Assembly: GCA_049999725.1 (NCBI GenBank)
Contig: JBNGIS010020168.1
Coordinates: 1 to 25,916 of the forward strand
Length of the DNA: 25,916 nucleotides
Reading direction: 5' to 3'
Source of the DNA: Haplomitrium mnioides
Lineage: Eukaryota; Marchantiophyta; Haplomitriopsida; Calobryales
The notes under the pieces are model-generated. The model was given only the letters and a program-made list of their open reading frames with translations. It made no database searches and was not told the DNA's origin. Positions 1-10,480 of this stretch are shown here, one piece after another (position 1 is the first letter of the stretch; every line of letters begins with the position of its first letter). The position numbers were made by a program, and so were the translations under genes.

Positions 1-381
1 CTTCTCTGAAGCTCTCTACAGGCTCCTTTTGTTTTAATTTCTTCCAAATAGACTTATTTCCGAATAATCCTGCAGAACTCTGCATCACATAATTTGTTGC
101 ACCTAATATATACTGATTGCAACAAATTTGTGAAGGAGGATAAATTGGCCAATAAAACATAGACCCTATTTTTCAAAAGCTGAAAGTAGAAAGGTGGGAG
201 TTAGAGGCATTTCATCGTGTTTTGTCAGATGACTTGTTCTCTGGCAAGCATTGCATGTCCTTGAGAATTGATGAGAATATGTGAATAGAGTTGGCCACCA
301 ATATCTAAACCAGAGTACTTTTAGAGCATAATTTAGATTTTGCAGCAAAATAGCCATCACAAGTAGATGTATGGCACCCAT
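1..381 (-). pseudogene. Gypsy integrase remnant: zinc-binding domain and start of catalytic core
   Basis: Read on the minus strand, 166-381 encodes a degraded gypsy integrase N-terminus. YWWPTLF is followed by a CNACQR motif and DEMPL, the usual end of the HHCC zinc-binding region; the CxxC pair is kept. The next segment, down to base 1, resembles the start of the integrase core. WGLCFIGQF lies where the family has WG-D-FIGP, so the first catalytic Asp appears replaced by Cys. It then shifts frame into FYWPIYPPS and a stretch like QYILVATDYVTKW. The rest of the core lies beyond the window edge. At least one stop and one frameshift make this non-functional. RNase H, expected between RT and integrase, is absent, so the domain sits only about 100 bp from the RT remnant. 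Clade not assignable. Confidence 0.75.
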
Positions 382-486
382 TGAGCACTTGAGAAGTCTA
401 GAGAGGTATTAGGTAATGTCATAGATTACCATCCTCTCTAGTTTGGTAGAGGAGACCAGAGACGGTAGTGCAAAGAGTGGTGGTTC

Positions 487-1260
487 TTATAAAGATTTGT
501 ATTTGATCAAGATAAAGATTGGACAATATATTGTCACTAGAAAGGAAGAGGACAAATCGAGTATACCAAGGATGACCTGATAGTGGGACTGAATAGTGTT
601 TGCTGACAAGATCAGGAGAAAGTAACGAATCAAAGAAAAGTGTTGGAGTTTTTTGATATTTTGTGGCGCTGGTAAAGTTATGATAATGCTAACCTTTGCA
701 AGATTTGAGTGCAAACCTAATTCTAAAACAATGTCATCTAAAAAAACTCCCAACATTGGTAAAGAATTTACATTTTTGGGGATTGAGAGATATTCCGAAC
801 TTACGACAACACTCAAAAGCTCATTCTAGTATTGCTACATGATCAATATGAAAGTTGTAAGCAATAAAGTCATCTAGATATATCTCAAGACATTTTCCAA
901 TGCCATGTAGGAAGAAATTGAAGGCAATGATCATGATTCTGTGGATAGCACTAGGTGCATTGCACAAGCTAAAAACGAGTTTATTATAGAAGCAACAACC
1001 CCAATGTGTTGTGATTAAAGAACAAGAATCAAGATCTTGAATCAGTTGTATTTTGAGAACCCATCTAAGAAACTATAGTATTCATGTCCATTAACATTGT
1101 ATAGAATGGAATTGATGAAAGGAATTAGAAAGTGTTTGAGAGTCATAGCTGCATTAAGGCCTTTGAAATCTCCACAAATGCAAACCAATCCATCAAGTTT
1201 TGGAACAGCCACAATCAGAGAAACCCAATCTGTGAGACCATAGTGAGATATGACACTCGT
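487..1260 (-). pseudogene. Gypsy reverse transcriptase remnant
   Basis: A Ty3/gypsy RT can be followed on the minus strand across several frames. In order: VPKLDG and C-GDFKGLNA near 1150-1205 (family: VPKKDG, VDFRxLN), then HEYYSFLDGFSKYN near 1060-1100, then SLCNAPSAIHRIM near 930-975. The active-site box reads IYLDDFIAYN near 865-890, so both Asp of the xxDD motif are kept. The connection motif AKVSIIITLPAPQNIKKLQ (about 630-690) matches the 'K..AI..LP.P.N.K.L..F' stretch after the RT palm. Stops and frame changes throughout show long decay. It is followed almost directly by integrase, so RNase H has been lost. Confidence 0.8.
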
Positions 1261-1461
1261 ATTTAACCTTTTTGAAATATCGGCCTAGACTAATTCAGAA
1301 TATTTAGGAGTACCATCATAAAAAAGACATACCATATGAATGATGTAAGACTCAGATTTTGAAGGAGCCAAACTATTGGGAGGTCCTACTTTGCATGATT
1401 CATCCTCTGTTTGTGAACTGGAAAGAGTTGTATACTCATTCTCCTAGGTGTGATTCTTTTT

Positions 1462-1650
1462 TCATACTTGTAGGTAGGACTTTTGAGCTTTAAGAAGATT
1501 AACCAATTTGGCTTTATGACGGGGGATAACCATGGCTTTACGTAGAGATCTACAAGATGGAACTTGCATTTTCAATAATTGGCCAATTGTTACATTAGCA
1601 AGTTGTTGCGCCAGATCTTGGAAAAGGTCATAATCGAGTAGAGCAGACAA
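1462..1650 (-). pseudogene. Gypsy gag-pol linker with FGQLL-type motif
   Basis: The 62-residue minus-strand reading frame contains YDLFQDLAQQLANVTIGQLL followed by PSCRSLRKAM. Plant gypsy polyproteins commonly carry 'YD...DL....A.IT.GQLL...P..R..L' just upstream of the protease. The sequence runs on, with stops, towards the RT start near 1250. The spacing leaves roughly 200 bp, too little for a normal protease domain, and I see no D-T/S-G motif, so protease is probably deleted. Assignment rests on the family motif alone. Confidence 0.55.
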
Positions 1651-2089
1651 AAGAAAAAGCGAATATGAGTTTCAATTTCATGGGATTTAAACTATCAAGT
1701 CTGAGACATGTGGGAGCACGTGATCAATGTCGAATAATGAAAGTTGTACAATAGAGGGAGGTGTAACTTTAAGAGAATGTCAAGGAATGTCAAATGATGG
1801 GTGTCACACCATTCCATGCAGATTTTTATTTTTAGGTATTTAGAGTTTTTTGTCTTTTGTACCAAAGTATATAAGGCCATGTACTCTCATCGAAAGGTTA
1901 TCTTTTGATGTCACATGTATAAACCAATATGAGAGTTGAGATAATGTAGCTATTGGAGAAGCGTGGATTCTTTGTGAGCAAAGGTGCGCTGGTTTGGATA
2001 TCAAAATGATCAACATTTGAGTTTCTTGAGAAGGTATCACTTGAGGAAAACACGTCAAAAGATCTGAGATTTCTATGTGGAGCATCTAT
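1651..2089 (-). other. Degenerate upstream part of the gypsy remnant
   Basis: Short minus-strand reading frames (1695-1880 and 1840-2085) adjoin the FGQLL segment, as gag-derived sequence would. I recognise no gag or zinc-knuckle motif. It is placed with the element by position only. Confidence 0.3.
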
Positions 2090-5000
2090 GGTATTTTGGA
2101 TTGCGAGTGAGAGATTTGATCATAAGATTTTAGGGCATCCATGGTACCTTGGATTTCTTGAGATCGCAAAGTTCTTTTCCAAGATGTGTGTTGCTCATTC
2201 GTGATGATATTTGTTGTTGGTTTGTGAAGAAACTTAAGAAAATCTGCAACAAAATTTTTGGTTTGTTTTTGGTTGCCGCATTCAACTTAGAGAAAGCCCT
2301 AATCTGTTTTTGGGGTTTAGAAAGTTGCAATAGGGATTTTCGTGAGTGGAACACTATTGAGCCATTATGGCAAAATATCATAGCGACTCACAAGTCAAAG
2401 AGATTTGGAGTTGCAAAAATTGAAACCGCAACACTGATTTTTAGGGATTTGATGAATGCTTGCTTGTTCGTCACAATATCGAGGTTGAGATTTAAACAAC
2501 AAGTTTCTTGGTTTGCAGCTTCGAGCAAAGATCCTTTCTTAAAGGGCTGTGAAGGTTTTGTCGAGCAAGATTTCGTTGAGCAAAGCTTTGTCGAAGGAAA
2601 GCATCAGCCGAGAAACAACATAGATTTATGCATTGAGGGCAGAGTTTTGCTGAGTGAGGGTTTGCTCAAGCAAGATTTTGCTGAGTAGCCATTATCAAAA
2701 ATCGTCAAGCAACATTCGACTCTTGAAAGGGTTTACTTTGTTGAGCATATTTCTTCTCTCATATTTTGTCTTGAGATTTTTGCATCAATGGAAGTTCTTT
2801 GTCAAAGAGGGCTGATTTGTGTGTCAAGGCAGCACCTGCCTTGGTCTCTTCGTTGAGTTGCTCAAATAACAACAGTTTATAGAGATTTGCAAGGGATTGG
2901 TGTCAAGCAAATTTCTGCGTGGAGAGTAGCTTTTCATTGAAGGGAGCTGTGATTGAGCTTTTGACTAAGCAATTCTTGTAAAGCACAACCCCAAGTTTTC
3001 TTTACATTTTTGTTAGCACAAGGGTGTCTTTGTTTCTCTGTCAAGCAAGAATCTGAATCTTGTCCTGCAAGTCGTACACAATGATTTGTCGAGGGGTTTT
3101 ACTTCAAGAAAGATTTGCAATCAATGTTTTCAAGGAGGAGGTTGACTTAGATTTCTTCATTGAGAGAAAGCATAAACCTTATGTAGGGTTCCGCAATTTC
3201 TTCTCCTTGCAGACTTGGTTTCATTGAGCATAATTCGAATAGTCAAGTTACAAACATATGTGACTTTGCAGATTTTGGCAAGGAAAGAGAAATAGGGCTT
3301 CAAGGATTTCTCCTCAAGCAGCTATATCAATTTCAGCTTTAGAACATCAAAGTCACATACCATAAGAGTTTGTGTGCAAATTTTTTACCAATGAAGGGTG
3401 TTTTTCAATTTTATGGATGTGAAATGCTGAAGAACAGAATCTCTTGTAGATCCATTACCTAGCATTAAGGATTTTTCTTATGGGATTTCTGGAGTAGCAA
3501 ATCTTTTTTGCAAAAGATCATAGAAACAAGCCTTGAAGATTTTGCTGAGAAGAGGTTTCATCATTGAGTAGGGGTCATGGATAAGCAACAAATTGCTGCT
3601 AGAGAAGATTGCAAAACAAGCAGACTTGTTGCTCGTAGTTTGATAAAGGCAAAATCAAATTGTGGTTTCTTTGTCTATTGTTGTAGTTTTTGTAGCACAA
3701 CACCTACAAAAGGCTTTGCAGATGTTTGCCCAAGAAAGACAAAGGATTTCTTGGCTTTTGAGTAGAATTTTTCCTTGAGGATTCAAATAGAGGCATTTGA
3801 GCAGACACTACTATAACCTTAGCAATTTTGTGAAGCAAGAAAGGCCTAAGCTTCAAAGAGCTATCTTGGTAATCGATGATTCCTTAAGTTGACAGCAATG
3901 GAACCTCTTGTTATATTGGCATCAATTGCTACATCAGAAAACAAAGGATTGTGCTATCAAAGTATTTGATCAGAAGAGGTTTTGGCTTGTTAAATCTTGC
4001 AATCAACTAGTTTGCCCCATCTTGTTTAAGAGAGTGACACAATTGTGTGCATTAAGCTGCATACTTTGTTTTGAGAGGTAACAACCTATTTGCTCTTGTT
4101 TAAGTCAACCAACATTGTGTGAGCTGCAATAAACAAAGTAGCAAGTCTTCACACAAAAGGCTGCCACCACATTTGTTGTTGAAGATGATGGACCGCTTGT
4201 TGGCTGCTTGCAAAGAAATCAAAACTTCTAAGGTAGGAACCAGAAAAGCCACATGTGACAATTTTAGATGGCAGATGTGAAGTCCATAGCTTTTTGGAGA
4301 AGAAATAGATCGTTCCAAGTAAATATCTGAATTAAGAAGGCTCAAGGAGACCAGTAGAGACATGGTTGAGTTTCCAGCCGAGGTGTACCTTATATGTACT
4401 GCTATATCAGCAAGACTTTATGAAGGGGAGGGATCTACTAGGCTACAAAGATCTAGGATAGCCCTGTGAGTTCTGAAGCCTTATTAACACTTGCAAAAGG
4501 GAGAATTCTTGAAGATTGGTTAGTGAACAAGACTTGGGCAGATCCTAGAGGCAGCAATCTCTATTTGCAAGAAAAAGAGTTGAAAAGCCAGGATAGAATA
4601 CTGCAGAGGGGATTGCTTTGTTCTAGGTTGACAGAACAGCCTTGGGTTGACCCAGAAGAGCACCATACTCTATTTGCATGTGAGAGTTTTAGAAGAGCCC
4701 ACTGCAAGAAGTCTGTTTGCAACACAAAGCACGGGTAATTGAACTCTAATCAGATAAAAAAAGGATTTTCGATGAAAATTACAGAATTTTTGAAACAAAG
4801 AAAGGCTGGATGAGATCCTCCATTGAGTTGTGTAAGGGTGGTGGGAAAGTCCATCAGCACACTTTGAGGGTGCAGGATATTTGGAAACCCAGATTTTTGG
4901 TGAAGTGAAGCAAGAAAGTCTGAAAACTTGTTTGCAAAAAACCGAAGATCGGTTTGCCATGCTCAAGAGAAGAGTAAAAATATTTTGTTCTGATTTGTTC

Positions 5001-5450
5001 TCAAATCTGTTCATGGGTTGAAAAGAAGACCAATCAACTAGGATTGGCAAGCAAAGTGTACCCTATTCATAGAAGAATGAAGGGTCACTTGTGTTGATTT
5101 GCGCATATCAACCAACTTGTGTGCAAGTGGTTGAGTAACAATAACATTGCTTATGAGCTATGAGTGAGTCTAGTTGACAGAGGTAAACACAAAGCCAAGG
5201 AGTGGAAGGTTGTGATAGGAAGTCACTCGCAATGGCATACAATTTTGACCTGCAATAGGAGCGACTCAACAATTGGGAAATAACCATCAATGGAACAAAG
5301 AGAAGGAAACTCTTTCTAGCACTTAGGTCCATTTTCCTTTGTCGTGGGATATGGATGAGATGTACTAGCCACAAAAGGGCCAAGAAGATTATGTGGTGCA
5401 ATAAGCACTATTGATCTGGATGATTTCATCAAGGAACTAGACAATTGGTG
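2090..5450. other. Long gene-poor tract of degenerate repeat DNA
   Basis: No convincing gene in 3.3 kb. The longest frame, plus strand 2149-2688, is 179 codons and matches no domain I know; its end contains low-complexity EQDFVEQ and LKQDFAE strings. These come from a dispersed DNA motif near (T/C)GAGCAAGATTT or TCAAGCAAGA, seen around 2560, 2575, 2665, 2905 and 3045. Minus-strand frames at 4670-5050 and 5108-5401 have no recognisable motif. The tract could be decayed LTR or untranslated leader of a large retroelement, since it lies upstream of the gypsy wreck and downstream of the copia polyprotein. Confidence 0.4.
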
Positions 5451-5491
5451 TGATCTGCAAACATTGTGGAATTGTGCTCTATTTACACCTT

Positions 5492-7284
5492 TCATGGTAT
5501 GGAAAAGTTTGCTTCAACACTTGGAAGGGCAATCCAGTGGCGAATGGTGGGTTGGGAGCTATGCCTTGCAAGCATATTTACTACAAAAGATATATTAGGT
5601 CTAGTCTGATTTGCAAGGTACATGAGAGCTCCTATTGCCAATATATATGGGTTTTTTGATCCCAAAGTTTGTTCATGTTCCTTTTGCTTTCTGAACATGT
5701 CCTTGGTTGGGTCCAAAGATCTCATTCCCATTGGAGTGCTCGTTGGATGAGCATTTTCCATATTGAATTGTTTGAGAAACTTGGCCATATATGTCAACTG
5801 GTGGATCAGAATACCATCAGGCATATACTCAAAGTGAATGCCGAGACAGAAATCAAGTTCTCCAATGTCTTGTATTTCAAATATGTCTTTCAGTTTGGCA
5901 ATAGTGCTGGTAGCTAGAGTTTTTGTGCCAAAAATATTTATGTTGTCTACATAAAGTTCAACTGAGACATATTCAAAGCCTTGATGTTTCATGAACAGGC
6001 ATGGAGCAATGTCATCATTTGTAAAATTCAGTGTCATCATCTCTGATTTGAATATCTGGTACCAATTTTTGCCACTCTGTTTGAGCCCACATATCGATCT
6101 TAGGACTTGAACTGCCATTTGTGTGCCTGATTGATTGATTGGTGATCCAGATGCATTAATAGAATGCTTTGCCAACTTCACATTGTCATGTGGTATACTT
6201 TGATGATGGGGGACTAAAAGTCCACTCTGTTGTTGCTCGTGCAGCTTGTATGTATGTGGGACTAAAGGTCCTCTGCAACCATGTGTGCTTAGCGAATTGG
6301 CTGGCTGGACTAAAGGTTCTTTGAAATGCTGCTTGCTCAACGAGTGCGCTGGATGGACTAAAGGTCCATTGAAATTATTATGCAACTTTCTTTCCATCAT
6401 TTGGCGTTGTCTTTTTGACATGAAGACTAAAGGTCCTTTCTGAATTGGCAGTGGCCTTTAATGGAAAGAAGGTTCTTTCATTTGTTGGTTATTGAGGACA
6501 AAAGGTCCTTTTCCTAGATTGAGGTCTTTGTGGACAAAAGGTCCATTTTGAATCATTGTACCTATGTGGACTAAAGGTCCATTTTTATAGTGCATATCAT
6601 GAGGGACAGAAGGTCCAACCTCAGAGTTTGGGCCATGAGAGACAAAAGGTCTAATCTCAGTATTTGGGCTATGAGAGACAAAAGGTCTATATGCACTATG
6701 GCTGTTCTCCATGGCTCTATATGAAATGCCATTCTTGATGTGAGTTCGAGAGGTGCCTTCATAAAAATTTGGGTACCCAAATTGCCATATAAGTAGGCTA
6801 TGATGGCATCCATGATGTGCATAGTAAGATGACATTGGATAGCAAATACTATCATATATCTATAAGTAATAGTGTTCATGACAAGTGAGTATGTGAGGTC
6901 ATAGTCACGTCCAGGAATCTGAGTATATCCTTTGGCCACTAATCTTGCCTTATATCTTGTGACATCACCCTTCGCATTGTATTTGCGGACAAAAATAAAT
7001 CTGTAATCTGTCATATGCATGTTTGGAAGTGATGGCATAACAGATCCAAATACTTGTCGTTGTATGAGAGAGTCAAGTTCCTAATTTATTGCTTTTTCCT
7101 ATTGGGAACAATCGGTTCTTGATTGTGCTTCTCGTATAGATAAATGATCAAGCACATCCTTTTCTATAGATTGTAATACAGATAATACGAATAGATCATC
7201 CATAGTGGTCTGGGATCTGTCCCATATTTGATCGGTATGGGAATAATCAATTGCTATTTCATTGTTGTCTGTCGCAGCGTTCAA
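5492..7284 (-). pseudogene. Copia-A reverse transcriptase interrupted by a repeat insertion
   Basis: The N-terminal part (about 6720-7284) includes FIFVRKYNAKGDVTRYKARL, VAKGYTQIPGRDYDLTYS and IIAYLYGNLGTQIFMKAP, the fingers and first palm motifs of copia RT. The C-terminal part (5492-6150) resumes with VLRSICGLKQSGKNWYQIF, then LYVDNINIFGT, FCLGIHFEYMPDGILIHQ, STPMGMRSLD and IGALMYLANQTRPNISF. The active site is YVDN rather than YVDD, which should abolish polymerase activity. Between MKAP and VLRS, where relatives have only a short spacer, lie about 600 bp of tandem repeats. A frame change near 6750, a TAA at 6458-6460, and decay after the RHW motif near 5510 complete the damage. Confidence 0.85.
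6211..6688 (-). repeat. Twelve-copy frame-preserving repeat coding GP(L/F)V inside RT
   Basis: A 13-bp core, consensus GGACTAAAGGTCC on the plus strand, starts at 6211, 6259, 6307, 6355, 6424, 6463, 6496, 6532, 6568, 6604, 6640 and 6676. Spacings are 48, 48, 48, 69, 39, 33, then 36 five times, all multiples of three. On the minus strand the core reads GGA CCT TTA GTC, coding GPLV (variants GPFV, RPFV, EPLV). Most cores are small inverted repeats: GGAC, five bases, GTCC. The frame runs through all copies, broken only by TAA at 6458-6460, and joins directly to the C-terminal half of RT. Confidence 0.85.
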
Positions 7285-7435
7285 TGATGTCGATGTTTTA
7301 GGCTTATTCTTTGAGCCTATATGTATGCTACGCTTTGCCTTAGGCTATATATCAGTGGCAAGTGTGTCGACTTTTTGAAGTCTTGCTGGTGCATTAGTAG
7401 CTTCTATATGTGATTTGGTAATGTTGGCTGCATTG

Positions 7436-7738
7436 TTAAATGCATCGGGGCATTTTAATTAATGTTTGTTGTAAATGAAGGAGTTTTTTGACTTCGGTAT
7501 CGGAATGTCCGTTTTGTTTATTTAAGTCCAATGGCAAGTGTTGGTGCCATATTAAGTTGTCCTTAAGTTTGGGTTGTACAACTTTGTCCTCTTGTGTTAG
7601 ATGTGGAAAAGATTCTTCAAAGAATTGGCAGTCTACGAATCGAGACTTAAACACATCAGAGGTTGCGGGTTCAAGATATCGGATGATAGAAGGAGATTCA
7701 AAACTGATATATATGCCTTTTTGTTGTTGTGGTCCCAT
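7436..7738 (-). pseudogene. Copia-A integrase-RT linker
   Basis: The 100-codon minus-strand frame begins MGPQQQKGIYISFESPSIIR and continues YLEPATSD and SRFVDCQFFEESFP. Plant copia polyproteins of this type have a conserved 'GPQ...GIYVG..SPSII.YLEP.T.D.F..RF.DC.F.E..FP' segment between integrase and RT. The frame ends about 150 bp before the next recognisable RT part. Confidence 0.8.
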
Positions 7739-7843
7739 CTTTGTTTGATGTGGTCTTAAGATTGGGACAAGTAAGAGGCAACCAAGTGTACGAAGATGTG
7801 ATATATCTGATGGGATTCCTACAACAAGTTGATGTGGGGAATT

Positions 7844-8511
7844 CTAATTAAATGCAGATGGTCTATAATGCAATAGAGATGTTGCGTGCATAACTGCATA
7901 TCCCCATGCAGTGGTGGGAAGATTTGAGTCAAGAAGTAATGTTCTTGCTATGAGTTGTATTCTCTTGATAGCAGATTCTGCAATGTTGTTTTGAAAGTGT
8001 ACATGTGGAACTGAATATTGTATGTCTATGCCGACAGATGTGCAGAAATTGTCAAAAGTTTGTGAAGAGAATTCTCCGGCATCGTCCACTCTTAGATTTC
8101 TGATTAGGTAATCAAAGAACTGTGCTGAGAGTTTCAAAACTTGGGACAACAGTTTTGGGAAGACCATATTTTTGGTTGTAAGAAGAGATACTTCTGACCA
8201 TTTGGATGATGCATCAATGGTGACAAGGAAGTATCTGAATGGTCCCGAAGGTGGGTGGATAGGTCCACAAACATCAATGTGGATTCTCTCGAGGAATCGT
8301 GATTGTTTTTTTATCGTGAGAAGGTGCAGTTCTCATTTTGCCTTGTACGCATACTAAGCATGGTGTATTCAATGGTAGTGAATGCACGTTCAGTGGTATT
8401 CCTTTGTTGTCCTTTTTGATACGGTAAAACATGTCTCGGGATGGGTGCTCTAGGCGGTTGTGTCATGTGAGGGCTGTGGAGACCAGTTTCGTGGAGACAT
8501 GATATGAGCAT
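7844..8511 (-). pseudogene. Copia-A integrase with GAG-pre-integrase zinc domain
   Basis: The segment near 8340-8490 read on the minus strand gives HNRLEHPSRDMFYRIKK and, later, CLVCVQGKM: the H-x3-H and C-x2-C zinc ligands of the GAG-pre-integrase domain. The catalytic core follows with a first Asp in RIHIDVCGP (about 8255-8290, different frame), the second in VDDAGEF, and the Glu in NNIAESAIKR (both in 7844-8167). The DD(35)E residues therefore remain recognisable. Downstream ATSLLHYRPS matches the 'N..P' C-terminal segment. The domain is spread over at least two frames with stops, so it is inactive. Integrase inserts element cDNA into the host genome. Confidence 0.85.
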
Positions 8512-8609
8512 ATTTTTGTGGTATACAGTCCAGGTGGTGATAGTGAGAATGACTCTCGTATGTCACAGCCTGTTGATATTGGACTCAGAATATAAAGGAC
8601 TTTAGTGTT

Positions 8610-8993
8610 CTAAAAATATCTTGTTTGAATGTGAAAACCGCTTTGTCGTATATCTTGGAAACTAATGAGGTTTTTGGTTGCTGTAGGTGCATAACTTGTA
8701 GATTTGATATCTAGTCTTATTCCATTTGGAAATATTATGGTTGTTGAACCATGTCCTTCTTCAATTTGATTGCGGCCGGTAATTATTGTCATAGACATGG
8801 AAGAAGGTTTGATCGATGAGAAGTATTTTCGGTCTTGCAAAATGGTGTGTGAAGATCCGGTGTCTACAATGCATGTTATCTCAGATTTATTTTTTTGGTT
8901 TGACAAAAATGAATAAGTCATGTGACTTTCAAGATGTATATTGTATTGTGGATATTCATCCATGTTTGTTAATTCCAGTAAGTTGACTTGCAC
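8610..8993 (-). pseudogene. Copia-A aspartic protease
   Basis: Minus-strand frame of 127 codons. It contains CIVDTGSSHTILQDRKYF: the D-T-G active-site triad of retroviral-type aspartic proteases with the SSHTI context typical of copia. Further on, GHGSTTIIFPNG and LISFQDIRQSGFHIQT match the 'G.G.....G' flap region and the 'NLISV..L...G' C-terminus. In the family this enzyme cuts the gag-pol polyprotein as a homodimer. The domain looks nearly full length and keeps its catalytic Asp, though the flanking parts are broken. Confidence 0.85.
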
Positions 8994-9053
8994 TTCATGA
9001 ATGTGAGGTCTGGTACTTTGTTGGTATAATCACGCTAGGTGTGCGGGTACTCT

Positions 9054-9095
9054 ACACGTGGGTTGGGTGTGGCCACGTGTGCCACATCGAGTACA
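9054..9095 (-). pseudogene. Copia-A CCHC zinc knuckle
   Basis: The minus strand encodes CTRCGTRGHTQPTC, a perfect C-x2-C-x4-H-x4-C nucleocapsid knuckle, flanked downstream by R-PAHL as in related copia gag proteins. The family role is nucleic-acid binding and RNA packaging. It sits between the basic gag tail and the protease, as expected, but in a frame not continuous with the gag pieces. Confidence 0.85.
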
Positions 9096-9249
9096 TGTGG
9101 TTTGTTGCTGGCGCGGATTAGACATATTCCGCCAACCTCTATGGAGTTGTCTGCCGTCTCTATTATTCCATGTACGATGTGAAGCGTTTTTTTGGTGTCG
9201 ACGATATACGACAGTTGGAATGTTGATCCTTATTATTGGGATTCGGAGG

Positions 9250-9971
9250 TCAACTGTTGGTCTGACGGTTATAGCTCCCCCTAAATCTAGAATTACCCCT
9301 TCCTATGCCTCTGGAAGAATGTCTATTCCTAGAATAAGGGTAAAGACTGGTTCCTATAAAGTATGATTCAGAGTTCTGATGAGGAGCGGTAGACCTTGGA
9401 GGTCTCTTATTTGCATTTTTCATGAGGAGCAGTTGATGATTTTCAGCAAGTAGCATGTATGCTATGAGTTCAGAGTACCGAGTGAATCGCATATTACGGT
9501 ATTGTGATGCCAAAATGAGGTTTCTCAAAGGAAAAGTCGATAGAGTTTTCTCTATTTGTTCTTCATCGGTCACCCCTGGTGACCACAGATTGCTAGCTGT
9601 GAGTGAATGCAAAATAGTTTGTTGTTGTAGTTGACGATGGACGTGTGGTCCTGAACTTGTAGGTTAATCCAATCGTGTCTCACTGTAGGGAGCAATATGC
9701 TTGTCAAACGATCAAATATGAGTTTAAGTTCCTCCCATAGTAGATAGGGACTGTGGTAGTTTAGGTATTGAAGTCTCAGGGGTTCCACCATGTGGTGTCT
9801 AATCAGGATGAGGGGTCTTGTTGCATCACATAGGGTGATATTGTCATTCGTGTTTATGATTTCACGGATCTCCTTGGATGTTAAATAGGTTGTAACGTCT
9901 AGTGACCAAGATGAGTAGTTGGAGCCATCCAATTTCAGAGCCTGGAATTTCAAAGATTCTACAGATGTCAT
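9250..9971 (-). pseudogene. Copia-A gag
   Basis: The minus-strand frame opening at 9971 (133 codons) begins MTSVESLKFQALKLDGSNYS. The 'L.G.NY..W..D......' pattern is that of the plant copia gag (UBN2/retrotran_gag) domain. The second half (9250-9612) continues in another frame with SPGVTDEEQIEKTLSTFP, the usual 'L.....D......L..LP' gag segment, and ends in a basic stretch rich in R, S and G (RHSSRGIGRGNSRFRG) ahead of the zinc knuckle. One frameshift near 9570-9612 splits the gene. Gag would form the cytoplasmic particle around element RNA. The start is chosen because the codon precedes the conserved domain at the usual distance and is next to the LTR-like region. Confidence 0.75.
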
Positions 9972-10480
9972 TGTGGATTTGTTCTATGTCCTGTTGAGAA
10001 TACTTGTGAATGAGAAAGACGAACCAGAATTTTGGCAAATGCAGCTATTGGGTCAGGGCTGCGATTGTTTGTACTTGGTACATATTGGTGATTGACTTGA
10101 TTTATGATCAACCACGGACCCTTGTACCTATTTATATTTTTTGCCTTAAGCAGAAAAATCAAAAACTAAAATGAAAAATAGGAAAGAATTGACTAGATGT
10201 GTGTTAATCGGTATAAACACCAAGAAATGAAATAAGAAATTGATGTGGCTAATGGATGAAGGATCTACCCTGTATATGTATGTATCTAATGCTTCTGATG
10301 TACTGGTAGCGTGTCCTCCCAGATCTTTCTTATGTGTTCTCCCAGAGCTAAAACAGAGCCTAGTCCTCGATTGTTGTTGTGCCTCTCTACAATACTGATT
10401 ATGTAACGAGAACAAAAAAAAAGGTAACAGTTGCAGGTATGGCCAGATATGGAGGTGACAGGGGTCAGCATTTCTTGTTA
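9972..10480 (-). other. Probable LTR and leader upstream of copia-A gag
   Basis: Non-coding between the gag ATG and about 10480. It holds the TATA-like box and a minus-strand ATTCTCAACA just before the leader, compatible with an LTR 3' end in CA. No good match to a tRNA-Met PBS is seen there. The LTR limits are therefore inferred. Confidence 0.4.
10129..10136 (-). promoter_or_regulatory. Candidate TATA box of the copia-A LTR
   Basis: The minus strand reads TATAAATA in an A/T-rich context about 160 bp upstream of the gag ATG at 9971, followed by GG-TACAAGG. This fits a U3/R boundary of an LTR. No paired 3' LTR was found to confirm it. Confidence 0.45.

Larger units (their letters stand above)
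5492..10480 (-). mobile_element. Decayed Ty1/copia retrotransposon (copia-A)
   Basis: Reading the minus strand from 9971 to 5492 gives the copia order gag, zinc knuckle, protease, integrase, RT; integrase before RT is diagnostic of Ty1/copia. LTR-like DNA with a TATA box lies just upstream of gag (10000-10480). I could not define paired LTRs, a target-site duplication or a clear tRNA PBS. RNase H is missing: the frame diverges into stops soon after the RHW motif near 5510, and degenerate repeat DNA follows. Many stops and frameshifts separate the domains, so it is an old, 3'-truncated copy. RT carries a large in-frame repeat insertion, listed separately. Confidence 0.85.

Noticed and set aside
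2149-2688. 179-codon plus-strand frame as a host gene
   Set aside because: No domain, low-complexity end caused by a dispersed DNA motif, located in repeat-like DNA; no splice or promoter support.
4466-4738. 90-codon plus-strand frame (MSSEALLTLAKGRILEDWL...) as a gene
   Set aside because: No recognised family, surrounded by degenerate DNA, no supporting signals.
6246-6443. Plus-strand frame with WTKGPLK-type repeats as a repeat protein
   Set aside because: The core is near-palindromic, so both strands code similar strings; the minus frame joins RT and is the better reading.
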